Part shown: positions 25,937-34,476 of the stretch, in pieces | Layout of the letters: the number at the start of each line of letters is the position of its first letter | How positions within the stretch are numbered: position 1 is the first letter of the stretch | Source of the DNA: Paraburkholderia sp. IMGN_8 | GTDB lineage: Bacteria > Pseudomonadota > Gammaproteobacteria > Burkholderiales > Burkholderiaceae | Reading direction: 5' to 3' | DNA: 64,000 nt | Assembly (NCBI RefSeq): GCF_038050405.1 | Contig: NZ_CP150901.1 | Span: 4,154,001-4,218,000, forward strand | The notes under the pieces: generated by a model | Databases searched by the model: none | What the model was told of the DNA's origin: nothing | Seen by the model: the letters and a program-made list of their open reading frames with translations, nothing else | Position numbers and translations under genes: made by a program

Positions 25937-27708
25937 CTAGACCGCAACGTATGCAGGTGGGCAGGGCGCTATCGATCCTTCCACTATCGGTTGCTTTCTT
26001 GTCGCTGACCGCTTCTGATTTGCGTGCCCAGCAGGTGCCTGCTGCTCGGGCTGCTGTCCGAATCGGAGCCGAACAGGATCAACGTGCCCGGCAACAGCAG
26101 GAAGCCCGCGAACGCGAACAGACCGTGAACGCCCAGGCGATACGCTCCGCTGCCGTGCCGCCGGCGGTCCTTCCTCAACTACCGGCAGAAACTCCCTGCT
26201 TTCCGATCCGCTCGTTCATGCTGGACGTGCCATCGACTCTTTCAGACGAGGTGCGGGCACAGGGTACATCAGCCTTACCGCTCGACCGCTTCACGTTCGC
26301 CCGCGAATGGCTCGATCACTACGTGGGCCAGTGCATTGGCAAACATGGACTGGACACACTCACGAAAGGCTTGCAGCAGACGATCCTGAGTCGCGGCTAC
26401 ATCACCACGCGCGTGCTGTTACCCGAACAGGACCTGTCGACCGGCGCGCTGAAATTCGCGCTCGTCCCCGGTATCGTCCGCCACCTACGATTTGCCGACC
26501 CATCGACTCGCGGCACATGGAAATCCGCATTCCCCGTCCGCGGCGGCGACATGCTGAACTTGCGTGATCTGGAGCAAGGGTTGGAGCAGATGAAGCGCGT
26601 CAGCAGTCAGGACGTGGACATGAAAATCGAGCCGACCGATACACCGGGCGAAAGCGACGTCGTCGTCACCGTGAAGCGCGCAAAACCGTGGACCGTCGTC
26701 GCGTCGGTCGACAACTCGGGTTTCCGCGCGACGGGCAAGCTGCAGGGCAACGTGAGCATCGGCATCGACAACCCGCTCGGATTGAACGATGTGTTCACTG
26801 TCGGCGCGAACCAGGACCTTGAATTCGGCGACAAGGGTCTCGGCTCGCACGGCTTTAACAGCTCGTACTCAATTCCATGGGGCTACTGGACCGCGACGCT
26901 GTCGGGCAACACAAACACCTACTATCAGCAGATAGCGGGCGCAAACCAGACGTTCATCTCCAGCGGTAATTCGCAGACAGCCGGCTTGAAGTTGCAGCGC
27001 GTTATCAGCCGTAGCCAGAACGACGTGCTCGGCGTCGAGTTCCAGCTATCGAAGCGCTTCGGCGAGAGCTTCATCGACGACACAACGATACCGCAGCAGC
27101 ATCGCAACAACACGTTCGTCGAGGCCGGGTTGACCGACCGTCACTACTTCGGCGACGCCCAGTTCGACGGCACGCTTGCCTATCGCCAGGGCATCAATGA
27201 ATTCGGCGCGACACCTGATCCGTACCCGAGTGGACCGACGTACCGCTTTCACATGGCCGTGCTCGACGCAAACCTCTCGGTGCCGTTCCAGATCGCGCGG
27301 CAAAACCTGCGCTACGTGACGACCGTCCACGGCCAGTTCACGAACAAGACACTGTTCTATATCGACGACCTGACCATTGGCAGCCGCTACACCGTGCGCG
27401 GCTTCGACGGCGAAACGATGCTTGCCGCAGAAAAAGGTTTCTACTGGCGCAACGAATTACAGATGCCGGTCGGACAGACCGGACAGGCGTTGTATGTGGG
27501 AATCGACTACGGGCGCGTGTTCGGCCCGAACACGGCGTTTCTGGCGGGTACGCAACTGGCGGGTGCGGTCATAGGCATTCGCGGCAGTATGCCGGCGCGG
27601 ATCGCAAGGCTCTCCTACGACCTGTTTGCCGGCACGCCGATCTATAAACCATCCGATTTTCCCACCGCACGGGTCACGCTCGGTTTCCAGATGATGGCCC
27701 AGTTTTGA
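25933..27708 (+). CDS. TpsB outer-membrane transporter (ShlB/FhaC/HecB family)
   Basis: 591 residues. A signal peptide (ALSILPLSVAFLSLTASDLRA) is followed by a Gln/Arg-rich periplasmic stretch, two POTRA domains (from about PCFPIRSFMLDVPSTLSDE to VVTVKRAKPWTVVASVDNSG) and a C-terminal 16-strand barrel. The barrel contains the conserved YTVRGFDGETMLAAEKGFYW segment, in which the family's VRG(Y/F) tetrad motif of loop L6 is visible. It exports the giant exoprotein at 12824 across the outer membrane. The gene is separated from its partner by about 3.9 kb holding a prenyltransferase/flippase-like set, which is unlike the usual adjacent tpsB-tpsA or bcpAIOB order. The start overlaps the SMR gene. 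Confidence 0.93.
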   Translation: MTRPQRMQVGRALSILPLSVAFLSLTASDLRAQQVPAARAAVRIGAEQDQRARQQQEAREREQTVNAQAIRSAAVPPAVLPQLPAETPCFPIRSFMLDVPSTLSDEVRAQGTSALPLDRFTFAREWLDHYVGQCIGKHGLDTLTKGLQQTILSRGYITTRVLLPEQDLSTGALKFALVPGIVRHLRFADPSTRGTWKSAFPVRGGDMLNLRDLEQGLEQMKRVSSQDVDMKIEPTDTPGESDVVVTVKRAKPWTVVASVDNSGFRATGKLQGNVSIGIDNPLGLNDVFTVGANQDLEFGDKGLGSHGFNSSYSIPWGYWTATLSGNTNTYYQQIAGANQTFISSGNSQTAGLKLQRVISRSQNDVLGVEFQLSKRFGESFIDDTTIPQQHRNNTFVEAGLTDRHYFGDAQFDGTLAYRQGINEFGATPDPYPSGPTYRFHMAVLDANLSVPFQIARQNLRYVTTVHGQFTNKTLFYIDDLTIGSRYTVRGFDGETMLAAEKGFYWRNELQMPVGQTGQALYVGIDYGRVFGPNTAFLAGTQLAGAVIGIRGSMPARIARLSYDLFAGTPIYKPSDFPTARVTLGFQMMAQF

Positions 27709-27817
27709 CCCAAACAGCCCGTCGACTTGTACGGGCCGCCTCGCCTATGCCGCGTGGCACGACCCACATGATTTAACTGATTTATCGCGTTTCCCCACTA
27801 ATCCATTTCATGGAGTG

Positions 27818-28501
27818 ATGCAATTGAAGTCAACCAGAAAATATGGAGTGCTGATCGCAGCTTCCATCACTATTGCCCTCACTGGATGCGCAACCGAATC
27901 GTCAAGATCACTACCGGTTCCGGTCGTCAGCAGTGCCCAGACACCGTATACGGGCAAACCGGTGGAGATCGCCGTAGGCAAGTTCGACAACCGCTCGAGC
28001 TATATGCGAGGGATTTTCTCGGATGGGATCGATCGCCTGGGCGGTCAGGCCAAAACCATCCTGATTACCCACCTGCAACAGAGCCGCCGCTTCAACGTGC
28101 TGGATCGCGACAATCTGGACGAGATCAGGCAGGAAGCGACATTCACAAAAAAAGCGCAAACCATCAAGGGCGCCAACTTCGTCGTGACAGGCGACGTGAC
28201 CGAATTTGGCCGTAAGGAAGTCGGCGACCAGCAACTGTTCGGCATCCTGGGACGCGGTAAAAGCCAGGTGGCCTACGCGAAGGTGAACCTGAACATCGTC
28301 AACGCAGCGACATCCGAAGTGGTGCTGTCGAGCCAGGGCGCTGGGGAATACAGCCTGTCCAATCGCGAAATCATTGGTTTCGGTGGCACGGCCAGCTATG
28401 ACTCGACACTGAATGGCAAGGTGCTCGACCTGGCAATCCAGGAAGCAGTGAATCATCTGGCTAAGCAGGTTGATGCCGGAGCATTGACGGTGAGCAAATG
28501 A
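27818..28501 (+). CDS. CsgG/HfaB-family lipoprotein
   Basis: About 227 residues from ATG 27818. A TTG at 27824 has better spacing to the GGAG at 27812, so the start may be three codons later. A lipoprotein signal peptide with lipobox ALTGC is visible. The mature part shows CsgG features: VEIAVGKFDNRSSYMRGIFS, then AKTILITHLQQSRRFNVLDR, FVVTGDVTEFGRKE and a C-terminal segment ending DLAIQEAVNHLAKQ. CsgG proteins form outer-membrane pores for curli, or anchors for holdfast; shorter relatives of this size occur in surface-attachment and LpoB-like systems. It forms a tight three-gene operon with the next two lipoproteins (ATGA overlap at 28498). Confidence 0.9.
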   Translation: MQLKSTRKYGVLIAASITIALTGCATESSRSLPVPVVSSAQTPYTGKPVEIAVGKFDNRSSYMRGIFSDGIDRLGGQAKTILITHLQQSRRFNVLDRDNLDEIRQEATFTKKAQTIKGANFVVTGDVTEFGRKEVGDQQLFGILGRGKSQVAYAKVNLNIVNAATSEVVLSSQGAGEYSLSNREIIGFGGTASYDSTLNGKVLDLAIQEAVNHLAKQVDAGALTVSK

Positions 28502-28914
28502 GCACCACTCGAACCACTTTGGCAGACCAACACCTGAACATGAAAGCCATGAGAAACAGCACCATAACGAAGACGATCTGGTTGCCGGTGATGGCAGCCG
28601 GAACATTGCTGGCGGGATGCGCGACGTCAACGCCGACGCTGTATCAGTGGGACGGATATCAGCCGCAGGTCTATGAGTACTTCAAGGGGCAAAAGAGCCC
28701 TGCAGAGCAGATCGATGCGCTCGAAAAGGCACTTCAGGAGATTCGGGCCAAAGGCAACATGCCGCCTCCTGGCTTCCATGCGCACCTCGGGATGTTGTAC
28801 GCGAGCGTCGGCAAGGACCAGCAGGCGCAACAGGAACTGCAGGCGGAAAAACAGTCGTTCCCGGAGTCTTCGACCTACATGGACTTTTTGCTGAAAAAGT
28901 CCAAACAACAATAA
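28498..28914 (+). CDS. DUF4810 domain-containing lipoprotein
   Basis: 138 residues from ATG 28498 overlapping the CsgG stop. In-frame ATGs at 28540 and 28549 lie closer to the signal peptide and either may be the actual start. The lipobox is TLLAGC. The mature protein contains LYQWDGYQPQVYEYFKGQK and a helical TPR-like part with GFHAHLGMLYASVGKDQQAQ, both diagnostic of DUF4810. Members occur as the middle gene of a CsgG-DUF4810-DUF799 trio in many proteobacteria (for example Neisseria NMB1164/NMB1163 neighbours). The molecular role is unresolved, probably an outer-membrane complex. Confidence 0.88.
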   Translation: MSTTRTTLADQHLNMKAMRNSTITKTIWLPVMAAGTLLAGCATSTPTLYQWDGYQPQVYEYFKGQKSPAEQIDALEKALQEIRAKGNMPPPGFHAHLGMLYASVGKDQQAQQELQAEKQSFPESSTYMDFLLKKSKQQ

Positions 28915-28924
28915 GAGGATAACT

Positions 28925-29593
28925 ATGTTCAAATCCATCTTTCTCAAACTGCCTGCAGCGATTTCGGTCCTGGCTCTGCTTGCCGCGTGTACGACACCCG
29001 TCCAGCGTGCCGACTACACGGCCTTCAAGAAGAGCCAGCCGCGTTCGATCCTGGTACTGCCGCCTTTGAATGAAACGTCGGATGTGAAGGCCACGTCCGG
29101 AATGTTGGCCCAGATGACGAAGCCGATTGCGGAAGCCGGATATTACGTTTTGCCCGTCGCTGTGATGGACGAGACTTTCAAACAGAATGGCTTGACCACC
29201 CCAGCAGATATTCAACAGGTCTCCACGGCCAAACTCCGTTCCATTTTTGGCGCGGACGCAGCGTTGTATTCGAAAGTCACCCAGTACGGCTCCGTTTACA
29301 CAGTGGTGGATAGCAATACAGTCGTGACTGCTTCGGCGAAGCTTATCGATCTCACGACGGGTGATGTGCTCTGGCAGGGCTCCGGGAGCGCTTCAGGTAA
29401 GGAGCTCGGGAATTACAGCGTGAATGCCGGACTCATCGGGGCGCTCGTGCAGGCAGCCGTCAAGCAGGTGGCTCACAACCTGTCGGACGATAGCTTTGCG
29501 GTAGCGGGCCTGACTAGCCAACGGTTGCTGTCCGCCGGGCCTCCAAATGGGCTTCTGTACGGACCGCATTCTCCGAAGTACGGTACCGACTGA
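28925..29593 (+). CDS. DUF799 (GNA1162-family) lipoprotein
   Basis: 222 residues, with AGAGGA before ATG 28925. The lipobox is LLAAC. The mature part has RSILVLPPLNETSDVKATSG, then AGYYVLPVAVMDETFKQNGL and LRSIFGADAALYSKVTQYGS, closely following the DUF799/GNA1162 pattern, a TolB N-terminal-like alpha/beta fold. GNA1162 of Neisseria is a surface-related lipoprotein and vaccine candidate. It forms the third gene of the lipoprotein operon. The function of the trio is unknown; the CsgG member suggests export or anchoring of surface material, and its position after tpsB hints at work with the same adhesin. Confidence 0.9.
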   Translation: MFKSIFLKLPAAISVLALLAACTTPVQRADYTAFKKSQPRSILVLPPLNETSDVKATSGMLAQMTKPIAEAGYYVLPVAVMDETFKQNGLTTPADIQQVSTAKLRSIFGADAALYSKVTQYGSVYTVVDSNTVVTASAKLIDLTTGDVLWQGSGSASGKELGNYSVNAGLIGALVQAAVKQVAHNLSDDSFAVAGLTSQRLLSAGPPNGLLYGPHSPKYGTD

Positions 29594-29726
29594 CGGAAGG
29601 GGCTGCAGTTTCGATCCGGCGAACCAGGTTCAAGCTGACCGGCAAGCGCCTGCGCGATACGCTATTCGATTTTGAGAACGGCGCGTAGGCGCGTGCTACG
29701 GGTAATACCTCGCCCAAAGCGAAGGC

Positions 29727-30764
29727 TTAAGCCGGCGGCGACTGCACCACCACGCCATACCACCCCAGCCCGCGATAGCTTTCGTAGCCGGGCGTGGCGG
29801 CGAACGATACGGTGCGACCGTCCGTCAACCGATAGAAGCCGGTCGGCTTGCCGTCGGTCGTCAGGCGAAACTGTTCGTCGAGCACGCCTTGGTCGTCCGA
29901 GCTGGCAATCACGCGATGCGATGCGTTGACGATCATGCAGCGCGTGCGGCGCCATTCTTCGTCCGTGAGACGCACGCCTTTGACGACCGCCGACGCCTGC
30001 GGCGCCCAGTCGAAAAAGATCACCAGCGCGCCGAGCGGCTTGCCGTCGACCGCGCCGTTCTCGCGAATCGCTGTGGCGTAGGTCGCGACTTGCGCGTGCT
30101 TCAGCAGCGGCAGCGCTTCGATATCGCCCGCAACAAAATCCGCGCCAGAAGGCGTTTTCATCGCGTCGCGAAACCAGCTCGCTTCGCCTACGTTGCGGCC
30201 GTGCACCGCGTACATATCGGGCCGCCCGTTCGCGACCACGTTGCCCGACGCATCGACGATCCATAAATCGCGGTACACGGTATAGCTGTCGAGAATCACC
30301 GATAGACGGCGCGACGCATACGCCTGCGTGCCGGCGTTCGCGTCGGCGAGGCAATTCACCACGGCGGAATCGGTGGCCCACCAGCGCACGTCGCATGAGC
30401 GCTCGTACAGATTGCGGTCGATCACGTCGATCATGTTCAGCGCGAGATCGGCGCAACGCTGACCTTCGTGCGAGCGCAGCCGTTCCATCATGCTGTCGCC
30501 GAGGTCGGTCAGCCTGGTCAGCGAACCCGCGAGTTCACGGTTGAGCACGGTAGTGATTTCGCCGATGCGTGCCGACACATGCTTGACCTGATTCGCGACC
30601 ACCGCGAAGCCGCGGCCCGCGTTGCCCGCACGCGCCGCCTCGATCAGTGCGTTGAGCGCAAGGAAAGTGGTTTCGCGATTGATGTCGTTGATATCGGAGA
30701 TTTTGCCTGTGGCGAGCTTCCTGACGTGATGCGTCAGTTCGACAATTTCAAGCGGATTCGACAT
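29727..30764 (-). CDS. soluble chemoreceptor-like protein: MCP signalling tip followed by a Cache-like sensor
   Basis: 345 residues from ATG 30764. Residues about 1-75 contain the highly conserved MCP hairpin tip (TTFLALNALIEAARAGNAGR, then GFAVVANQVKHVSARIGEIT), which contacts CheA/CheW. Residues about 110-345 look like a Cache/PAS-like sensor: VILDSYTVYRDLWIVDASGN, VGEASWFRDAMKTPSGADFV, then GRTVSFAATPGYESYRGLGW. No transmembrane segment or signal peptide is present. In ordinary MCPs the order is sensor, membrane, HAMP, signalling, so this is inverted and soluble, and the signalling helices are short. It probably senses an intracellular ligand. Neighbouring leftward genes are AraC and a DHA2 exporter. 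Confidence 0.8.
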   Translation of the reverse strand: MSNPLEIVELTHHVRKLATGKISDINDINRETTFLALNALIEAARAGNAGRGFAVVANQVKHVSARIGEITTVLNRELAGSLTRLTDLGDSMMERLRSHEGQRCADLALNMIDVIDRNLYERSCDVRWWATDSAVVNCLADANAGTQAYASRRLSVILDSYTVYRDLWIVDASGNVVANGRPDMYAVHGRNVGEASWFRDAMKTPSGADFVAGDIEALPLLKHAQVATYATAIRENGAVDGKPLGALVIFFDWAPQASAVVKGVRLTDEEWRRTRCMIVNASHRVIASSDDQGVLDEQFRLTTDGKPTGFYRLTDGRTVSFAATPGYESYRGLGWYGVVVQSPPA

Positions 30765-30970
30765 GACGTGGTCCCGGTTCCTGGCAATATTGTGCCTGCA
30801 TAAAAGCAAGCATTGGGCCGGGCAGATGAAGAGGGCACCGCGGAGGCTGCCATGCACGCGGCAAACGTTTGGCGGCGAATGACGTGGTGCAAGGTGTCAC
30901 CAGCGCTTACCGGCGACGCACCGCGCTCGTGCATCGCCGTGATGGAACTGGTGGCCTGCAAAGGCGCAAA

Positions 30971-31858
30971 TCAGGCCTTCAAAGGCAACCAGATTTCGAG
31001 CCCACCCATTCCGCTGACGGGATCGAACTTCTCGTCATAGCGCTCGAAGTTCGGCGCATCCGCGGGCACATGTCCCGACGCCGGCAGCCACTGATTCCAG
31101 ATCGTGTTCCAGGTGCGCCGGATCGCCGAGATATGCTCGCGATGGCTGAATACCGCATAGCGCTGTGCGGGAATGCGTACGCGGCTCAACTCGGCCGGCA
31201 GCGTGGAGAAGTCGCTGACTTCGACGCCGCACAGGTAATCGAAATTGCCCGAGTCGTCGGCGTTGTAGCTTACGCCGTAGGCGACGCCGCCTACTTGGGC
31301 CGGCACCTTGCCGTAGTAGGCGCCAAAGCGCTGCCATTGCGAGGGAATGGCCTGGCTGGTGTCGCAGGTGTAGCGTTCGTTCAGACCGGCGACGAGAAAC
31401 GGTTTGCCGTCTTCGAAACGCGGCGGTTCCAGATGGGCGAGAAGGGTTTGGTCCATTTTGATCGGCTCCACGATGGCAAGATTGTCGAGATGACCACGCG
31501 CGCGCAGCGCTTCGGGCGTGAGCCCGAACTGCTCGCGAAACGCGCGCGTGAATGCCTCGTGAGAACCGTATCCGGCGTCGAGTGCGACCGTCAGAATGTC
31601 CGGCGCGCCGTTGGCGAGGCGCCGCGCCGCTTCGCTCAATCGACGCGCGCGGACATAGCGCATGACCGGAACCCCAGTCGCCGCTTCGAACGCGCGCGCC
31701 ATGTGAAAGCGCGACACGCATCCACAGCCGGCGATGTCGTCGAGCGTCAGTTCGCGGGCAAAGTGGCTTTCGATAAACCAGAGTGCTCTTCCGACGGGGC
31801 TCATATCGGCTCTCATGTCAGCATGAAGCCATGCATACCAGGCGGCGAACTGGCGCAT
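30971..31858 (-). CDS. AraC-family regulator with C-terminal GyrI-like ligand-binding domain
   Basis: 295 residues; in-frame ATGs at 31816 and 31804 are alternative starts nearer the domain. The two helix-turn-helix motifs of AraC proteins are at the N-terminus (residues about 20-120: ELTLDDIAGCGCVSRFHMAR, then ILTVALDAGYGSHEAFTRAF and REQFGLTPEALR). The C-terminal 150 residues form a GyrI-like/effector-binding domain (PFLVAGLNERYTCD, VAYGVSYNADDSGNFDYLCG, GGLEIWLPL). This Rob/MarA-plus-GyrI layout is typical of regulators that sense drugs or lipophilic compounds. It lies 126 bases downstream of a DHA2 exporter on the same strand and likely controls it. Confidence 0.9.
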   Translation of the reverse strand: MRQFAAWYAWLHADMRADMSPVGRALWFIESHFARELTLDDIAGCGCVSRFHMARAFEAATGVPVMRYVRARRLSEAARRLANGAPDILTVALDAGYGSHEAFTRAFREQFGLTPEALRARGHLDNLAIVEPIKMDQTLLAHLEPPRFEDGKPFLVAGLNERYTCDTSQAIPSQWQRFGAYYGKVPAQVGGVAYGVSYNADDSGNFDYLCGVEVSDFSTLPAELSRVRIPAQRYAVFSHREHISAIRRTWNTIWNQWLPASGHVPADAPNFERYDEKFDPVSGMGGLEIWLPLKA

Positions 31859-31984
31859 TTGATCGCGCTTGCGGTTTTGCGATTTTTCGCGATCGCCGCG
31901 AGTTCAGGTGGGGGAAACGTCATCGGCCGACGAGCCGAAATAGACCTGCACTTCAACAATCTGGCCGTATGCGTCCCGCGCGAA

Positions 31985-33475
31985 TCAGTAGTTTGGCGTG
32001 GCCGCCTTATTCTCTGTGGGCCGTGAATGTGCGGGTGCCGACGTGTCCTGGCCGTGGGCGTCCGCACTTGCCTGTTGACCCGGGCGCAACAGCAACCCGC
32101 CTAAAATGCCTGCCGCTGCCGCGAAAATCGCCCCGAACAGGAACGCGACGTGATAACCGCTGTTGAGCGTCGCCGCCGCGTTTTCGGAAGCCTGCACAAC
32201 GCTGCTGCGCGCGGCGGCGAGACTCGCAAGCACCGCGAGACCGAGCGCACCACCCATCATGAACGACGTATTGACGATCCCCGACGCGAGGCCCGAATCG
32301 CTCGGATCGACGTCGCTCATCGCGGCCAGCAGCACGGGATTGAATGCAATGCCCGCGCCGAAGCCGAGCAGCATCATGCCGGGCAGCACATCGAGCACGA
32401 AGCTGCCGTTGACCGGCGCGCGTGCGAACAGCGCCAGTCCCGCCGCCGCGACCAGCAGACCGACGGCGAGCGGCACCCGCAGCCCGAAGCGCATCACCAC
32501 GCGCGCTGACAGACCCAGCGAGAAGAACGCCATGATCAGATTCGCGGGCAGAAACGCGAGTCCAACCTGCAACGGCCGGTAGCCCAGCACGCGTTGCAGA
32601 TACAACGCGGAGATGAAGAACCACGCGAACATCGCCGCTGCCCACAGCACGCCGACCACGTTGGCGGTCGCGACGTTGCGCAAGAGGAACAGCCCGAGCG
32701 GCATCAGCGGATGCTGCACGCGCGCTTCGATGAGGAGAAACACCGCGAGCAGCACCAGCGCCGCGAACAGCAGACCGAGCGTCTGCGGTGAGGTCCAGCC
32801 CGCTTCATTGCCGTTCACGACCGCGTACACGGCCAGCATCAGCGAAACGGTGACCGTCACAGCGCCGGCTACATCCAGCCGTTCGCCGTGCGCGTGGCCG
32901 CGCGCCGACGGCAACAGCGCGACGCATAGCGCGTAGACCGCGATACCAATCGGCAGATTGACGAGAAAGATCCAGTGCCAGCTCAGCAGGTTCGTCAGCA
33001 GACCGCCCAGCAATACGCCGATGCTGCCGCCGCCCGCGCAGACGAAACCGTAGACGCCCATTGCTTTTGCGCGTTCGCCGGGCTCGGTGAACAGATTCAT
33101 GATGAGCGACAACGAAACGGCGGAAACGATCGCACCGCCCAAACCTTGAACGGCGCGCGCGCACACCAGCAGCACTTGCGTGTTCGCCATCCCGCATGCG
33201 AGCGACGCGAGCGTGAACAGTGTGATACCGCCGAGGAACAGCTTACGGTGCCCGTACAGATCGCCGAGCCGGCCGCCCAACAGCAAACAGCCGCCGAACG
33301 TGAGCATGTAGGCGTTGACCACCCACACCAGCGAAGTCTCGCTAAAGCCGAGATCCGCCGCGATCGACGGCAGCGCAACGTTCACGATCGTCGTATCGAG
33401 CACAATCATGAGCACGCCGAGGCACAGAACAATCAGCGCCAGCCAGCGTTTGCTGCCATGGATGGAATGGGTCAT
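31985..33475 (-). CDS. DHA2-family MFS multidrug exporter (14 transmembrane segments)
   Basis: 496 residues from ATG 33475 with AAGGAG 8 bases upstream. The first helix MLTFGGCLLLGGRLGDLYGH and RKLFLGG loop match MFS motif A; LIVLCLGVLMIVLDTTIVNV is the D1 motif of DHA2 members (LDxTIVNVALP); VLLGGLLTNLLSWHWIFLVN is motif C-like. Hydrophobic segments number about 14, as expected for the EmrB/QacA group. It probably exports toxic organic compounds using the proton motive force. No periplasmic adaptor gene is adjacent, so it may act alone. The AraC/GyrI regulator follows. Confidence 0.92.
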   Translation of the reverse strand: MTHSIHGSKRWLALIVLCLGVLMIVLDTTIVNVALPSIAADLGFSETSLVWVVNAYMLTFGGCLLLGGRLGDLYGHRKLFLGGITLFTLASLACGMANTQVLLVCARAVQGLGGAIVSAVSLSLIMNLFTEPGERAKAMGVYGFVCAGGGSIGVLLGGLLTNLLSWHWIFLVNLPIGIAVYALCVALLPSARGHAHGERLDVAGAVTVTVSLMLAVYAVVNGNEAGWTSPQTLGLLFAALVLLAVFLLIEARVQHPLMPLGLFLLRNVATANVVGVLWAAAMFAWFFISALYLQRVLGYRPLQVGLAFLPANLIMAFFSLGLSARVVMRFGLRVPLAVGLLVAAAGLALFARAPVNGSFVLDVLPGMMLLGFGAGIAFNPVLLAAMSDVDPSDSGLASGIVNTSFMMGGALGLAVLASLAAARSSVVQASENAAATLNSGYHVAFLFGAIFAAAAGILGGLLLRPGQQASADAHGQDTSAPAHSRPTENKAATPNY

Positions 33476-33652
33476 GCAGGGAACTCCTTTGCCGCGCTCA
33501 GTCGGATGCCGGACGCGCCGCCGCTTCGCGAGACGTCGGCAACTCGTTGATGGCAATGGGGATTTTCGAGTCTAGCCCCGGTAATGCCGGACTACAACTA
33601 CGAATTCCTGGTCGCCCGGCATCGGCTCGCCAGTTGAGGCCGTCCGCCAGCC

Positions 33653-34324
33653 TCAGCTCAGAAGTTCGTACTTGCCGCCGCGTTCGAGCGCGCGCTGATA
33701 AGCCGGCCGCGCATGAATGTGCTTGAGAAATTCGATTACAGTCGGAATCTGGCCTTCCATGCCGCCGCGCGCGGTGGCGGCTTCGAGTGGAAAGCTCATC
33801 TGAATGTCGGCGGCCGTGAAGTCGTTACCGACGAACCAGCCAGTCGCGCTCAATTCATTGTTGACATAACCGAGGTGCAACTTCAACTGCGGATCGATGA
33901 AGCTCGATTGCAGCGTCGCTGCGATCTTGCGGGCGATCGGCTTGGCGAAGAACGGCATCGGCGCGCCGGCAATGCGCAGCGCGATCAGCTTCAGCAGCAG
34001 CGGCGGCATCGCCGAGCCTTCCGCATAGTGCATCCAGATGGTGTAGCGCAGCCGCTCCGGCGTGCCCGCCGCAGGCGCGAGGCGGCCTTGACCGTACTTG
34101 TCGATCAGATACTCGATGATTGCGCCCGATTCGGCGAGGGTCTGGCCGTCGTCGGTAATCACGGGCGATTTGCCGAGCGGATGCACCGCGCGCAACGCCG
34201 GCGGCGCCAGCATCGTTTTCGGGTCGCGCTGGTAGCGCTTGATCTCGTACGGAACGCCGAGTTCTTCGAGCAGCCACAACACGCGTTGCGAGCGGGAGTT
34301 GTTCAGATGATGGACGGTCAGCAT
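33653..34324 (-). CDS. glutathione S-transferase
   Basis: 223 residues. The thioredoxin-fold N-terminus has SRSQRVLWLLEELGVPYEIK, with the catalytic Ser candidate in NNSRSQR, and the glutathione-binding LGKSPVITDDGQTLAESGAI. The all-helical C-terminal domain contains DFTAADIQMSFPLEAA (N-capping box). It fits the bacterial GST group annotated near beta/theta classes. It conjugates or reduces electrophiles with glutathione; the physiological substrate is unknown. Single gene between the exporter and the catabolic operon. Confidence 0.9.
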   Translation of the reverse strand: MLTVHHLNNSRSQRVLWLLEELGVPYEIKRYQRDPKTMLAPPALRAVHPLGKSPVITDDGQTLAESGAIIEYLIDKYGQGRLAPAAGTPERLRYTIWMHYAEGSAMPPLLLKLIALRIAGAPMPFFAKPIARKIAATLQSSFIDPQLKLHLGYVNNELSATGWFVGNDFTAADIQMSFPLEAATARGGMEGQIPTVIEFLKHIHARPAYQRALERGGKYELLS

Positions 34325-34476
34325 GGGTCGAGGGATGTTGGCCTGTGGAGTGTCACATCATAGGGACATTGTGCAGAGGCGTGACTCTAGTCGTATCTCA
34401 CATGCGTGACTTGTTGCCCATCAACTGATTCGACGGTAGCGTCTCGTCGAGCAGTTTGCGCGCGCTCTCGAAGCGA

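Noticed and set aside
27717..27736. Terminator after tpsB (GCCCGT ... ACGGGC)
   Set aside because: Only a 6-bp stem and no T tract; too weak to claim.
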